Origin: Stenotrophomonas sp. SAM-B
GTDB taxonomy: Bacteria > Pseudomonadota > Gammaproteobacteria > Xanthomonadales > Xanthomonadaceae
DNA: 64,000 nt
NCBI RefSeq assembly: GCF_013387485.1
Contig: NZ_JABBXB010000001.1
Location: 516,001 to 580,000, forward strand
Reading direction: 5' to 3'
A program made the translations under genes and the position numbers. Shown here in pieces: positions 8,827 through 17,180 of the stretch (positions within the stretch are counted from its first letter, which is position 1; each line of letters begins with the position of its first letter). The notes below the pieces were generated by a model. The model worked only from the letters and a program-made list of their open reading frames with translations, did not search any database and was not told where the DNA came from.

Positions 8827-9258
8827 ATGAACGTCCGCGAACTCCTGCAATCCAAGAAAGAAGCCATCGTCACCATCGATGTGGAAGACACCATCGGTGC
8901 CGCGGCCCACAAGATGAGCGCGCACAAGATCGCCGCCCTCGTGGTGATGAAAGACGATGCACCGGTGCGTATCGTGTCCGAGAAGGACATCGTGCGCAGC
9001 CTTGCGGAAGATGGTCCCCAGGCGGGCAGGCGGGTCATCTCCACGCTGCCGTCGGCAGGGCTGGAAGGCATCGGCCCCGATGCGAGCCTCAAGCAGGCGA
9101 TGGCGCTGATGACGTACTCCCGCCATCGTCATCTGATGGTGACCGAAGGCGCCACGCTGGTCGGCATCCTGAGCCTGGGCGATATCGTGAAGAATCTGCT
9201 CAGCGAGCTGGAGCTGGAAAAGGCGGTCCTGCAGGACATCTACATGGCGGCGCACTGA
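8827..9258 (+). CDS. CBS-domain protein
   Basis: 143 aa made of two CBS motifs and little else. The first is about residues 8-65 (KIAALVVMKDDAPVRIVSEKDIVRSL) and the second about 77-132 (HRHLMVTEGATLVGILSLGDIVKNLL). Stand-alone CBS pairs bind adenosine nucleotides or similar ligands and regulate partners; the partner is not evident from the neighbours. The start has a ribosome site (GGAAACAAGA) and the gene is monocistronic. Close relatives are found across proteobacteria with no fixed function. Confidence 0.9.
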   Translation: MNVRELLQSKKEAIVTIDVEDTIGAAAHKMSAHKIAALVVMKDDAPVRIVSEKDIVRSLAEDGPQAGRRVISTLPSAGLEGIGPDASLKQAMALMTYSRHRHLMVTEGATLVGILSLGDIVKNLLSELELEKAVLQDIYMAAH

Positions 9259-9284
9259 CGCTGCCCGATCTGCGTTGACGGGCA

Positions 9285-9305
9285 TTGCCGGCCATCGGCC
9301 GGCAA
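9285..9305. repeat. REP-like hairpin
   Basis: TTGCCGGCC, loop ATC, GGCCGGCAA: a perfect 9-bp stem between two convergent genes. It resembles the GCCGGCC class of Stenotrophomonas REPs, but the head reads GCAT instead of GTAG. It may also end transcripts from either side. Confidence 0.5.
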
Positions 9306-9317
9306 CCCCATGCGAGG

Positions 9318-10766
9318 TCAACGTGTACGTTGGACCTCGACCAGGTGCTGGAGGTCGTCCTTCAGCAGCCGATAGGCGCCCTCGCGCGCTGCATCGCCGG
9401 TCTGCCGCAGTACCCACGACGGATGCACCGTGGCAAACGCCCGCGTGCCGTCGTCCAGCACGTGCCAGCGTCCGTGGTTCTCCATCAGATTGAAGCCGGC
9501 CCCGAACACGGCCGTGGCCGCGCTCGCCCCCAGGCAGACGATCACCTGCGGTCGCACGTTCTCTATCTCGCCCATCAGCCAGGGCCGACACGCGTTGATG
9601 TGGGTTATCTGCGGCTTACTGTGGATGCGCCGCTTGCCGCGCCGCTCGAAACGGAAGTGCTTGACCGCATTGGTCAGGTAGAGCGCGCTGCGCTCGATGC
9701 CGAGTTCGCGCAGCGCACGATCCAGCAGCTGCCCGGCGGGGCCGACGAACGGATGCCCGCTGAGGTCCTCGCTGTCCCCGGGTTGTTCGCCGACCAGCAT
9801 GATCGATGCATTCGGTGGACCTTCACCGAACACCGTCCGCGTGGCCGGTTCCCACAGCGGACAGCGGCGGCACGCCGCGGCGGCATCGCGCAGCGCGTCG
9901 AGCGTGGCAGGCGTCGTCTCTGTGGCGGGCTCCAGTGCCGCGATGGCCTGGGGAATGCGCCGCCGCGGGGCCTGCGCTTCACGGTCGTGCATCTCCTGCA
10001 CCCGGCCACCGGCATCACGCACCAGCTGTGGCAGCAACGAGGCTTCGGGCAGGTGTTTCCAGTATCTGGCGGGCATCTCCTGCTGCATCATGCGCGTGTT
10101 GAGCCGGGCCGGATTGAAGATGTTGGCGTAGTAGGTGCGCCATAATTCTTCGCGTGCGTCTTCCATCGGCGCATCGCTTTGGCGGCCGCCCGGGCCGAAC
10201 GACAGGTGCTGCCCATCCCAGTGCACGCTGCGGTACGGCGTCAGGATCGCCCAGCGCATGCCGGCGAATCGTCGCGCGAAAAACGGTGCGACGCGGTCGA
10301 CAATCTGGTGATCCGGTTCGAACCAGGCGATGAAGGCATCCTGTTCGCCGGGGACTTCGCGGAAGCGCACGAAGGCCTTCATCTTGTGCGTGTCGCGGCG
10401 TACCGCCTGGCTCAAGGCCATGGCGCGAAGCACGTCGGCATCGGCGGGATTGGACAGCAGGCTGCGTTCGCCATGGGTGATGCGCCACAGCATGCGATAG
10501 AGCAGTGACATCCGCTGCGGATCGCGATGGCACAGGCAGATGGCAGCCAGCTCGACAAAGCTCTTGGGGACATGGACCTGCGGCTCGGCCTGTGGCGCGC
10601 TGTCCTCCACCGAGGTCAGCGATGGCGCATCCAGCAGCGACGTCTCGCTGCCAAGCAACCAGTCCAGTTGATCCGGCGCGACCGCGTGGCGCAGGGCCAG
10701 GCGCGCGGCGGTGCGCCACGCTTCCAGAGACCACGCCGGGTCGACCCGCACACTCCAGCGCGACAT
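9318..10766 (-). CDS. UdgX-type uracil-DNA binding protein fused to DUF4130
   Basis: 482 aa from the ATG at 10766, which lies one base after the stop of the radical SAM gene. Residues about 1-260 match the DUF4130 'probable DNA metabolism' domain that is genetically linked to radical SAM proteins. Residues about 290-482 are a family-4-like uracil-DNA glycosylase. It has four cysteines for a 4Fe-4S cluster (299, 302, 393, 411), motif A GEQPG at 326-330, and HPSW at 448. The loop KRRIH at 378-382 is the hallmark of UdgX, whose His attacks the sugar after uracil release and stays covalently bound to DNA. Here His382 is present (codon at 9621-9623). Function: capture of uracil-containing DNA, by family knowledge; the role of the DUF4130 half is unknown. 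Confidence 0.93.
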   Translation of the reverse strand: MSRWSVRVDPAWSLEAWRTAARLALRHAVAPDQLDWLLGSETSLLDAPSLTSVEDSAPQAEPQVHVPKSFVELAAICLCHRDPQRMSLLYRMLWRITHGERSLLSNPADADVLRAMALSQAVRRDTHKMKAFVRFREVPGEQDAFIAWFEPDHQIVDRVAPFFARRFAGMRWAILTPYRSVHWDGQHLSFGPGGRQSDAPMEDAREELWRTYYANIFNPARLNTRMMQQEMPARYWKHLPEASLLPQLVRDAGGRVQEMHDREAQAPRRRIPQAIAALEPATETTPATLDALRDAAAACRRCPLWEPATRTVFGEGPPNASIMLVGEQPGDSEDLSGHPFVGPAGQLLDRALRELGIERSALYLTNAVKHFRFERRGKRRIHSKPQITHINACRPWLMGEIENVRPQVIVCLGASAATAVFGAGFNLMENHGRWHVLDDGTRAFATVHPSWVLRQTGDAAREGAYRLLKDDLQHLVEVQRTR

Positions 10767-10767
10767 G

Positions 10768-12087
10768 TCAGTGGGCGGCCGCGTCGGGGAACAACGCACC
10801 CTGTCGCGGTGGTGGTGCCAGTCGGGCACGTAGTGCCGCCGGGTCATCCAGTGCACGCCGCGGATGATGGTCGGCCAGCTGCACGAACGGCAGCAGCTTG
10901 CTCATCGGTGCACGCAGTCGGGCCACATCGGCCACGCGCAGGCGTCCATGCCGCCGCGCCATCAGCACGCGCTTGACGTTGCGCACGCCGAGCCCGGGCA
11001 CGCGCAACAGCAGCTCCTTGGGCGCGATGTTGAGATCCACCGGGAAGCGCTCGGGGTGGCGGATCGCCCAGGCCATCTTCGGGTCGATGTCCAGATCCAG
11101 CATGCCGCCCTGGGTGGTATCGGTGATTTCCTCCACGCCGTACCCGTAGAAGCGCAGCAGCCAGTCGGCCTGGTAGAGGCGGTGCTCGCGTGCCAGCGGG
11201 GGCGCCTGCAGGGGCAGCGCCTTGCTCGCATCGGGGATGGGGCTGAAGGCCGAGTAGTAGACGCGGCGCATCCGATAGTTGCCGTACAGATTGTCGGCCG
11301 CGCTGAGGATCTGGTTGTCGCTGGCACCGTCGGCCCCCACGATCATCTGGGTGCTCTGCCCGGCCGGCGCGAAGCGGGGCGCGCGTGCCCGGCGGCCGCG
11401 CAGGGCCGGCGCGGGGGACGCTGCGGCGGCTGCCGAGGATGATGGCGCGTCAGGGTCCGGATGGGACGTGCGCGCTTCCTTGGCTTCCTCGATGCGCCAG
11501 CGGAGCTCGCCCATCGCGCCGCGGATCGACGGCAGGGATTTCTCCGGCGCGAAACTGGCCAGCCCGGCCTCGGTCGGCAGCTCGATGTTGATCGACAGCC
11601 GATCGGCATGGCGTCCGGCAAGCGCAAGAAGTTCCGGGGAGGCTTCCGGAATGGTCTTGAGGTGGATGTAGCCGCTGAACCGGCGTTCTTCGCGCAGCAC
11701 GCGCGCGATCTCCACCATCTGCTCCATGGTGTAGTCGGCATTGCGGATGATCCCGCTGGAGAGAAACAGCCCCTCGATGTAGTTGCGCTTGTAGAAGTCC
11801 ATCGTCAGCGCGACCACTTCCTCCACGCTGAAACGCGCCCGCTGCACGTTGCTCGATACGCGGTTGACGCAGTACGCGCAGTCGTAGATGCAGAAGTTGG
11901 TCAGCAGGATCTTGAGCAGCGACACGCACCGCCCATCGGGCGTGTAGCTGTGGCAGATTCCCATCCCCTCGGTACTGCCGATGCCGCCGGATGCACGCGA
12001 ATCGCGCTTGCCCGCGCCACTGGAGGCGCAGGACGCGTCGTACTTCGCGGCATCGGCAAGGATGGCCAGTTTGCGGATCGTCTCCAT
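10768..12087 (-). CDS. Radical SAM protein linked to UdgX (putative DNA modification/repair)
   Basis: 439 aa from the ATG at 12087; an alternative ATG lies 7 codons upstream. The radical SAM cluster motif C-x3-C-x2-C is at Cys66, Cys70 and Cys73 (FCIYDCAYC). The C-terminal third carries a helix-hairpin-helix-like segment (LLRVPGLGVRNVKRVL), typical of DNA-binding proteins. A Pro/Ala/Ser-rich insert of about 40 residues near position 210 interrupts the TIM barrel region and looks like a flexible loop. It is the upstream member of a two-gene unit with the UdgX-DUF4130 fusion. Such proteins belong to a recognised family of radical SAM enzymes paired with UDG-family genes whose reaction has not been established. 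Confidence 0.92.
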   Translation of the reverse strand: METIRKLAILADAAKYDASCASSGAGKRDSRASGGIGSTEGMGICHSYTPDGRCVSLLKILLTNFCIYDCAYCVNRVSSNVQRARFSVEEVVALTMDFYKRNYIEGLFLSSGIIRNADYTMEQMVEIARVLREERRFSGYIHLKTIPEASPELLALAGRHADRLSINIELPTEAGLASFAPEKSLPSIRGAMGELRWRIEEAKEARTSHPDPDAPSSSAAAAASPAPALRGRRARAPRFAPAGQSTQMIVGADGASDNQILSAADNLYGNYRMRRVYYSAFSPIPDASKALPLQAPPLAREHRLYQADWLLRFYGYGVEEITDTTQGGMLDLDIDPKMAWAIRHPERFPVDLNIAPKELLLRVPGLGVRNVKRVLMARRHGRLRVADVARLRAPMSKLLPFVQLADHHPRRALDDPAALRARLAPPPRQGALFPDAAAH

Positions 12088-12161
12088 GGAAGGACCGTAC
12101 CGAGGCACGATCTCATCCAGTGAGACGCATCAGATGGTCCCTGAAGAATTCAGGTTCCGAC

Positions 12162-12596
12162 TCAGCCTTCGAAGGTCACTTTCACCGAGTCCGCGCTGTA
12201 GGTGGCCGGCCCATGGAACACCACTTCGATGTTGTTGCCATCCGGATCCAGCGCGAACGCCGCGTAGTAGCCCGGATGGTAAGGACGCTCGCCCGGGGCG
12301 CCGTTGTCCTTGCCACCGTTGGCCAGCGCCGCCTGGTGGAAGGCCTCGACGGTGGCGCGGTCGCGCGCCTGGAAGGCGAGGTGGTGGCGACCGGTGAGCT
12401 GGCCCAGCGCCGCGTCGCTGTCCGGCGTGGAGATGAACAGTTCGTCGGCCCAGAAGTAGGTGTCGCCTGCGCCGGCGATCGGAATGCCGATCGTGTCGAA
12501 CACAGCCTGGTAAAAGCGGCGGCTGGCGGCGAGATCCCTGACCACCAGTTGCAGGTGATCGATCAGGCGGCCGCGGTGCAGTTCCATCGTTTCCAT
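12162..12596 (-). CDS. VOC-superfamily (glyoxalase/dioxygenase fold) protein
   Basis: 144 aa from METMELHRG; CGGAG lies about 7 bp before this ATG and decides the start. The fold shows two beta-alpha-beta-beta-beta modules: LIDHLQLVVRDLAASRRFYQAVF, then the second half beginning at HHLAFQARD and ending DPDGNNIEVVFHGP. Possible metal ligands are His (LIDHLQL), His (HHLAF) and Glu (NNIEVV). The substrate cannot be told from sequence. It lies 74 bp upstream of the radical SAM gene on the same strand, with a CCTGAA-GAA-TTCAGG inverted repeat in between, so it may or may not be co-transcribed with it. Confidence 0.85.
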   Translation of the reverse strand: METMELHRGRLIDHLQLVVRDLAASRRFYQAVFDTIGIPIAGAGDTYFWADELFISTPDSDAALGQLTGRHHLAFQARDRATVEAFHQAALANGGKDNGAPGERPYHPGYYAAFALDPDGNNIEVVFHGPATYSADSVKVTFEG

Positions 12597-12778
12597 ACCG
12601 GCTCCGTTGGGTGGTGGGACGGGGCGCAGATATACCACTGGACGCAGCGCGACGCATCGCGGCGGTGTCGACCTTGCTGACTACGCGCAGCGGTCTGTCG
12701 GCCACGGCCCTTCCGGCGGCCCGCACGCTGACCTACGCTGCGCGCTGGCGTCATGAACGCGCAGGCGGAGGAGGCACG

Positions 12779-13141
12779 ATGCTGTGGATGGTGATGATGG
12801 CCCAGGCGGTCGCAGGCGACGCGGGCTATGAACAGGTGCGGGCGCTGGCGCAGCGCGATGAGGCCAGCCTGGCACCGGCGGCGTATGCGGAGATGCTGGA
12901 CAGCATGAGCCGGGTCGGCGGGGCCAGCTTCACGCGCTGCATGCCCACGCCCGCGCCGCAGGCGCTGGCGCCCTTCACCGTGGTGCTGCAGCTGGATGCG
13001 CAGGGCAGGGTGGTGCGGACATGGCGCGAAGGCGAGGAGGCGGTCGCGCGCTGCGTTGATGCGGGGTTCGCCGGGAAAACGTTGTTCGTGCCGCCGAAGG
13101 CGCCGTTCCATGCGGCCTTCGAGTTCCAGGTCCAGCCCTAG
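12779..13141 (+). CDS. Small exported protein of unknown function
   Basis: 120 aa. The start at 12779 is set by a strong ribosome site (GGAGGAGG, 4 bp upstream), although the frame is open further upstream. The N-terminus MLWMVMMAQAVAGDAG is a short, weak signal-peptide-like stretch. The C-terminal half (FTVVLQLDAQGRVVRTWREGEEAVARCVDAGF, in shorter pieces) resembles the C-terminal repeat of TonB-like energy-transducer domains, with two cysteines that could pair. Not recognised with certainty. It is divergent from the VOC gene and convergent with gloA. Confidence 0.65.
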   Translation: MLWMVMMAQAVAGDAGYEQVRALAQRDEASLAPAAYAEMLDSMSRVGGASFTRCMPTPAPQALAPFTVVLQLDAQGRVVRTWREGEEAVARCVDAGFAGKTLFVPPKAPFHAAFEFQVQP

Positions 13142-13150
13142 CCTCGACAA

Positions 13151-13171
13151 CGCGCCGGCGGGGCCGGCGCG
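13151..13171. terminator. Hairpin between convergent genes
   Basis: CGCGCCGGC, loop GGG, GCCGGCGCG: a perfect 9-bp stem between the ends of two convergent genes. There is no T-run, so termination is likely but not certain. Confidence 0.4.
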
Positions 13172-13187
13172 TCGTGGAGAGGCGGGA

Positions 13188-13715
13188 TCAGGCGATCGGG
13201 GTATTGGAGATGATCTCCACCCAGTAGCCGTCCGGATCCTTGATGAAGGCCAGTTGTTTCATGCGGCCGTCTTCCAGGCGCTTCTGATAGGGCACCTGCA
13301 GGGCGTCGAAGCGGTTACAGGCGGCCTGGATGTCCGGCACGGAGACACAGATGTGGCCGAAGCCGCGCGGGTCGGTATTGCCGTCGTGGTAGACCGGGCC
13401 GTCCTGGTTCTCGGTGCCATGGTTGTGGGTCAGCTCGAGCACGCCGGGGATGCCGGCCATCCACACCCGGCGCGCGTCGTCGCCCTCGGGAATCTGGGTG
13501 CCGGCCGGCAGCAGGGCCAGGAAGTACAGGGTGAACTGCGCCTCGGCGAAGTCGCGCTGGTCGATGAGGCGGAAGCCGAGCACGCGGGTGTAGAAGTCCA
13601 GCGACGCGGCGGCGTCCTTGACGCGCAGCATGGTGTGGTTGAACACGAAGCCGGTGGTTTCGGCGGGCACCTGGGCGGCGACACCCGGCTGGTTCTGGAA
13701 GGCGGCAAGGCTCAT
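13188..13715 (-). CDS. gloA: Lactoylglutathione lyase (glyoxalase I)
   Basis: 175 aa. It isomerises the hemithioacetal of methylglyoxal and glutathione to S-lactoylglutathione. The four metal ligands of the family are visible: His in FVFNHTMLRV, Glu in GVLELTHNHG, His in GFGHICVSV and Glu in YWVEII. The ATG at 13715 follows an AGGA site. The length and the extended N-terminus (QVPAETTGFVFNHTM) resemble the longer, zinc-type glyoxalases of Xanthomonads and eukaryotes rather than the short E. coli type. Confidence 0.95.
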   Translation of the reverse strand: MSLAAFQNQPGVAAQVPAETTGFVFNHTMLRVKDAAASLDFYTRVLGFRLIDQRDFAEAQFTLYFLALLPAGTQIPEGDDARRVWMAGIPGVLELTHNHGTENQDGPVYHDGNTDPRGFGHICVSVPDIQAACNRFDALQVPYQKRLEDGRMKQLAFIKDPDGYWVEIISNTPIA

Positions 13716-13791
13716 GGGGGATCCTGGGGCGGGGCCGCATCGGCGCGGCGGACGCGCCATTTTAGCGGTCCCGGCCGGACGGGGTGGCGGG

Positions 13792-13797
13792 TAGAAT
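13792..13797 (+). promoter_or_regulatory. Probable -10 element of the PLP-enzyme gene
   Basis: TAGAAT 28 bp before the ATG at 13825, in the context GGGTAGAATGG. No clear -35 hexamer. Confidence 0.35.
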
Positions 13798-13824
13798 GGT
13801 GTGTCTCCCTGAGCAGCGTTCATC

Positions 13825-14937
13825 ATGTCCCAGCGTGAATGGGTGGCCGCCGCCATCCGCAAGATCGAAGCCGACTTCAACCGTTCGGCCGATACCCACC
13901 TGATTCCGATGGACCTGCCGGGGTTCGAGGGCATCGACCTGTACTTCAAGGACGAGTCCAGCCACCCCACCGGCAGCCTGAAGCATCGCCTGGCGCGCTC
14001 GCTGTTCCTGTATGCGCTGACCAACGGCTGGCTGCGCGAAGGACGTCCGGTGATCGAAGCCTCCAGCGGCTCCACCGCCGTGTCCGAGGCGTATTTCGCC
14101 CGCCTGCTGGGCCTGCCGTTCATCGCGGTGATGCCGGCGACGACCTCGCCGGAGAAGATCGCGGCGATCGAGTTCCATGGCGGCCGTTGCCATCTGGTCG
14201 AGCGTGCCTGCGACCTGAACTGCGATTCGGAAACGCTGGCCCGCGAAACCGGCGGCCACTTCATGGACCAGTTCACGTATGCCGAGCGTGCGACCGATTG
14301 GCGCGCGAACAACAACATCGCGGAATCGATCTTCAAGCAGATGGCCGAGGAGCCGCATCCGGTGCCCGAGTGGATCGTGTGCAGCCCGGGCACCGGCGGC
14401 ACCGCGGCGACGCTCGGCCGCTACGTGAGCTACCGCCGGCATGACACCCGCATCCTGTGCGCGGACCCGGAGGTCTCGGTGTTCTATGACGGCTATTGCG
14501 CCGCGCTGGCCGGGCAGCCCTGGCGCGAGCTGACCTGCAGTGGCGGCTCGCGGGTGGAAGGGATCGGCCGGCCGCGGGTGGAGTCCAGTTTCATCCCGAC
14601 CAGCGTCGATGCGATGGTCAAGGTGCCCGATGCGCTGAGCCTGGCGGCGATGCGCCACGTCAGCCGTCAGCTGGGCCGCCGCGTGGGCGGCTCCACCGGG
14701 ACCAATTTCATCGGCGTGCTGCAGGCCGCGCAGCTGATGCGCGATGCCGGCCGCAGCGGCTCGATCGTGACCATCCTGTGCGACAGCGGCGAGCGCTACG
14801 CGCACAGCTATTACAACCCTGAGTGGTACCCGAAGCAGGGCATCGACGTGGAGGGCGCCGATGCTCTGCTCGCCGCTGCCGTGGCCGGGCAGGGGCTGCC
14901 GGTGCTGCCCTGCGTCTCGCTGGAAGCGCTGTACTGA
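13825..14937 (+). CDS. PLP-dependent cysteine synthase-family protein (cysteine desulfhydrase-like)
   Basis: 370 aa, fold-type II PLP enzyme. Lys53 in PTGSLKHRL is the expected Schiff-base lysine, [15 protein letters not shown] is the substrate loop, and [14 protein letters not shown] binds the phosphate. The long insertion with several cysteines ([13 protein letters not shown]) and the C-terminal [17 protein letters not shown] match a subgroup typified by mycobacterial Cds1, which degrades L-cysteine to sulphide, pyruvate and ammonia, rather than CysK or CysM. The reaction is therefore inferred by subgroup resemblance. It lies upstream of the M3 peptidase gene and is divergent from gloA. Confidence 0.88.
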   Translation: MSQREWVAAAIRKIEADFNRSADTHLIPMDLPGFEGIDLYFKDESSHPTGSLKHRLARSLFLYALTNGWLREGRPVIEASSGSTAVSEAYFARLLGLPFIAVMPATTSPEKIAAIEFHGGRCHLVERACDLNCDSETLARETGGHFMDQFTYAERATDWRANNNIAESIFKQMAEEPHPVPEWIVCSPGTGGTAATLGRYVSYRRHDTRILCADPEVSVFYDGYCAALAGQPWRELTCSGGSRVEGIGRPRVESSFIPTSVDAMVKVPDALSLAAMRHVSRQLGRRVGGSTGTNFIGVLQAAQLMRDAGRSGSIVTILCDSGERYAHSYYNPEWYPKQGIDVEGADALLAAAVAGQGLPVLPCVSLEALY

Positions 14938-15061
14938 GCGGGGCGCCGGATCTGGCGTGAACCTGGCCTATCGGCGCACGCCGGGGCCTTGTGCGGGGTG
15001 GGGGGCAATGCCATATCGTGGGGTGATGCCGCTGCGGCGGCCCCGTTGTCTGGAGATGCCT

Positions 15062-17089
15062 GTGACCCCCACCAACCCCCTGCTCGATTTTTCCGGCCTG
15101 CCGCGCTTCGATGCGATCCGGCCCGAGCACATCGCCCCGGCGATCGACGCGCTGCTCGCCGAGGCCGAGGCGGCGGTGAAGACCGCCGAGACCGTCACCC
15201 CGGTGACCTGGGCGAGCTTTGCCGACCCGCTCGACGATGCCACCGAGCGCCTGTGGCGCGCGTGGGGCCAGGTCGGCCACCTGCAGGCCGTGGTGAATAC
15301 CCCGGCGCTGCGCGAGGCCTACAACGCCAACCTGCCCAAGGTGACCCGCTTCGGCAGCGCGCTGGGCCAGAATCTGGCGCTCTACCAGCAGTACCGGGCC
15401 CTGGCCGCCGCGCCGGAAGCGGCGCAGTACGATCCGGCACGCCGCAAGGTGCTGGAGAACGCGCTGCGCGATTTCCGCCTGGGCGGTGCTGAACTCGATG
15501 ACGCCGGGAAGGCACGCTACAGCGCGATCCGCGAGGAACTGTCCGCGCTGTCGGCGACGTTCTCGCAGAATGTGCTGGACGCCACCGATGCCTGGTCGCT
15601 GCACGTGGAAGACCCGGCCGAGCTGGCCGGCCTGCCGGACGACGTGATCGCCGCCGCGCGTGCTGCCGCGGAGAAGGACGATCTGCCTGGCTGGAAGCTG
15701 ACCCTGCAGATGCCGTGCTACCTGCCGGTGCAGACGTATGCCGAGCATCGCCCGCTGCGTGAAGCGCTGTACCGCGCCAACGCGATCCGTGCCTCCGAGT
15801 TCGGCGATGCCGCGCTGGACAACAGCGGCAACATCGATCGCGTGCTGGCGCTGCGTGCGGAGCTGGCCACGCTGCTGGGCTTCGCCAACTACGCCGAGTA
15901 TTCGATCGCGACCAAGATGGCCGAGGATGCACCGCAGGTGCTGGGTTTCCTGCGCGATCTGGCCGCGCGTGCCAAGCCGTACGCACAGCGCGACCGCGCC
16001 GAGCTGGACGCGTTTGCCCGCGACGAACTGGGCATGCCCGCGCTGGAGGCCTGGGATCTGGCATTCGCCGCGGAGAAACTGAAGCAGGCGCGTTACAGCT
16101 ATTCCGAGCAGGAGGTGAAGCAGTACCTCACCGAGCCGAAGGTGCTGGACGGCCTCTTCAGCGTGATCCGCAGTCTGTATGGCCTGGAGGTCCAGCCGGA
16201 CACCGCGCCGGTCTGGCACCCGGATGTGCGCTTCTTCCGCCTGGTCGACGCACAGGGTGCGCTGGTCGGCCAGTTCTATCTGGATCTGTACGCACGCGAA
16301 GGCAAGCGCGGCGGCGCGTGGATGGACGATTGCCGCAACCGCCGCGATACCGCCGCCGGTGTGCAGACGCCGCTGGTGTACCTGGTCTGCAATTTCGGCA
16401 AGGGCGCCGCGGGACAACCGGCGACCTTCAGCCACAGCGATGTGACCACGCTGTTCCATGAGATGGGCCATGGCCTGCACCAGTTGCTGACCCGCATCGG
16501 CGAACTCGGCGTGGCCGGCATCAATGGCGTGGAGTGGGATGCGGTGGAGCTGCCGAGCCAGTTCATGGAGAACTTCTGCTGGGAATGGGAGCGCGTGCAG
16601 GCGATGACCGCCCACGTGGGCACCGGCGAGCCGCTGCCTCGCGCGCTGTTCGACCGCATGCTGGCCGCGCGCAATTTCCAGAGCGGCATGTTCACCGTGC
16701 GTCAGCTGGAATTCGCCCTGTTCGACATGCAGCTGCACAGCGATTTCGATCCGACCCAGGACAGCGTGCAGGCGTTGCTGGAACGCGTGCGCGATGAAGT
16801 GGCGGTCAACCGCCCACCCGCCTGGAATCGCTTCCCCAATCAGTTCAGCCACATTTTTGCCGGTGGCTATGCGGCCGGCTATTACAGCTACAAATGGGCC
16901 GAAGTGCTCAGCGCCGATGCCTATGCCGCGTTCGAGGAAGCCCCGGACAAGGTGACCGAAACCGGCCAGCGCTTCCGCGATGAAGTGCTGGCGCGTGGCG
17001 GTAGCCGTAGTGCGGCGGAAAACTTCGCTGCGTTCCGCGGTCGCGCGCCGACCGTGGATGCGCTGCTGCGCCATAACGGGATGGCGTAA
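15062..17089 (+). CDS. prlC: Oligopeptidase A, M3 family zinc metallopeptidase
   Basis: 675 aa, the usual size for OpdA/PrlC. It has the zinc motif HEMGH (His466, Glu467, His470) in TTLFHEMGHGLHQLL and the downstream Glu in NGVEWDAVELPSQFMEN. It degrades short peptides, including cleaved signal peptides, in the cytoplasm. Start: TGGAG lies 6 bp before the GTG at 15062, which gives TPTNPLLDFSGLPRFD; an ATG two codons earlier would have no spacing from that site. The frame is open much further upstream but that part is not conserved-looking. Confidence 0.95.
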   Translation: MTPTNPLLDFSGLPRFDAIRPEHIAPAIDALLAEAEAAVKTAETVTPVTWASFADPLDDATERLWRAWGQVGHLQAVVNTPALREAYNANLPKVTRFGSALGQNLALYQQYRALAAAPEAAQYDPARRKVLENALRDFRLGGAELDDAGKARYSAIREELSALSATFSQNVLDATDAWSLHVEDPAELAGLPDDVIAAARAAAEKDDLPGWKLTLQMPCYLPVQTYAEHRPLREALYRANAIRASEFGDAALDNSGNIDRVLALRAELATLLGFANYAEYSIATKMAEDAPQVLGFLRDLAARAKPYAQRDRAELDAFARDELGMPALEAWDLAFAAEKLKQARYSYSEQEVKQYLTEPKVLDGLFSVIRSLYGLEVQPDTAPVWHPDVRFFRLVDAQGALVGQFYLDLYAREGKRGGAWMDDCRNRRDTAAGVQTPLVYLVCNFGKGAAGQPATFSHSDVTTLFHEMGHGLHQLLTRIGELGVAGINGVEWDAVELPSQFMENFCWEWERVQAMTAHVGTGEPLPRALFDRMLAARNFQSGMFTVRQLEFALFDMQLHSDFDPTQDSVQALLERVRDEVAVNRPPAWNRFPNQFSHIFAGGYAAGYYSYKWAEVLSADAYAAFEEAPDKVTETGQRFRDEVLARGGSRSAAENFAAFRGRAPTVDALLRHNGMA

Positions 17090-17120
17090 TAGAGGGAGCG
17101 TGGTTCCATGCAATACGGGG

Positions 17121-17143
17121 AGCCGGCCAGCGGCCGGCACTAC
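17121..17143 (-). repeat. SMAG-type REP element
   Basis: Minus-strand reading: GTAGT, GCCGGCC, loop GCT, GGCCGGC. It is a perfect 7-bp stem behind GTAG, lying between convergent genes, and has the same sequence class as the element at 37449. Confidence 0.75.
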
Positions 17144-17180
17144 GTTGCGTGGAGATTACGTGCCTGGAGTGGCATGTGAC

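Noticed and set aside
12611..12778. Longer N-terminus for the small protein ending at 13141
   Set aside because: The strong GGAGGAGG site sits just before the ATG at 12779. The upstream extension is Arg/Ala-rich and shadow-like.
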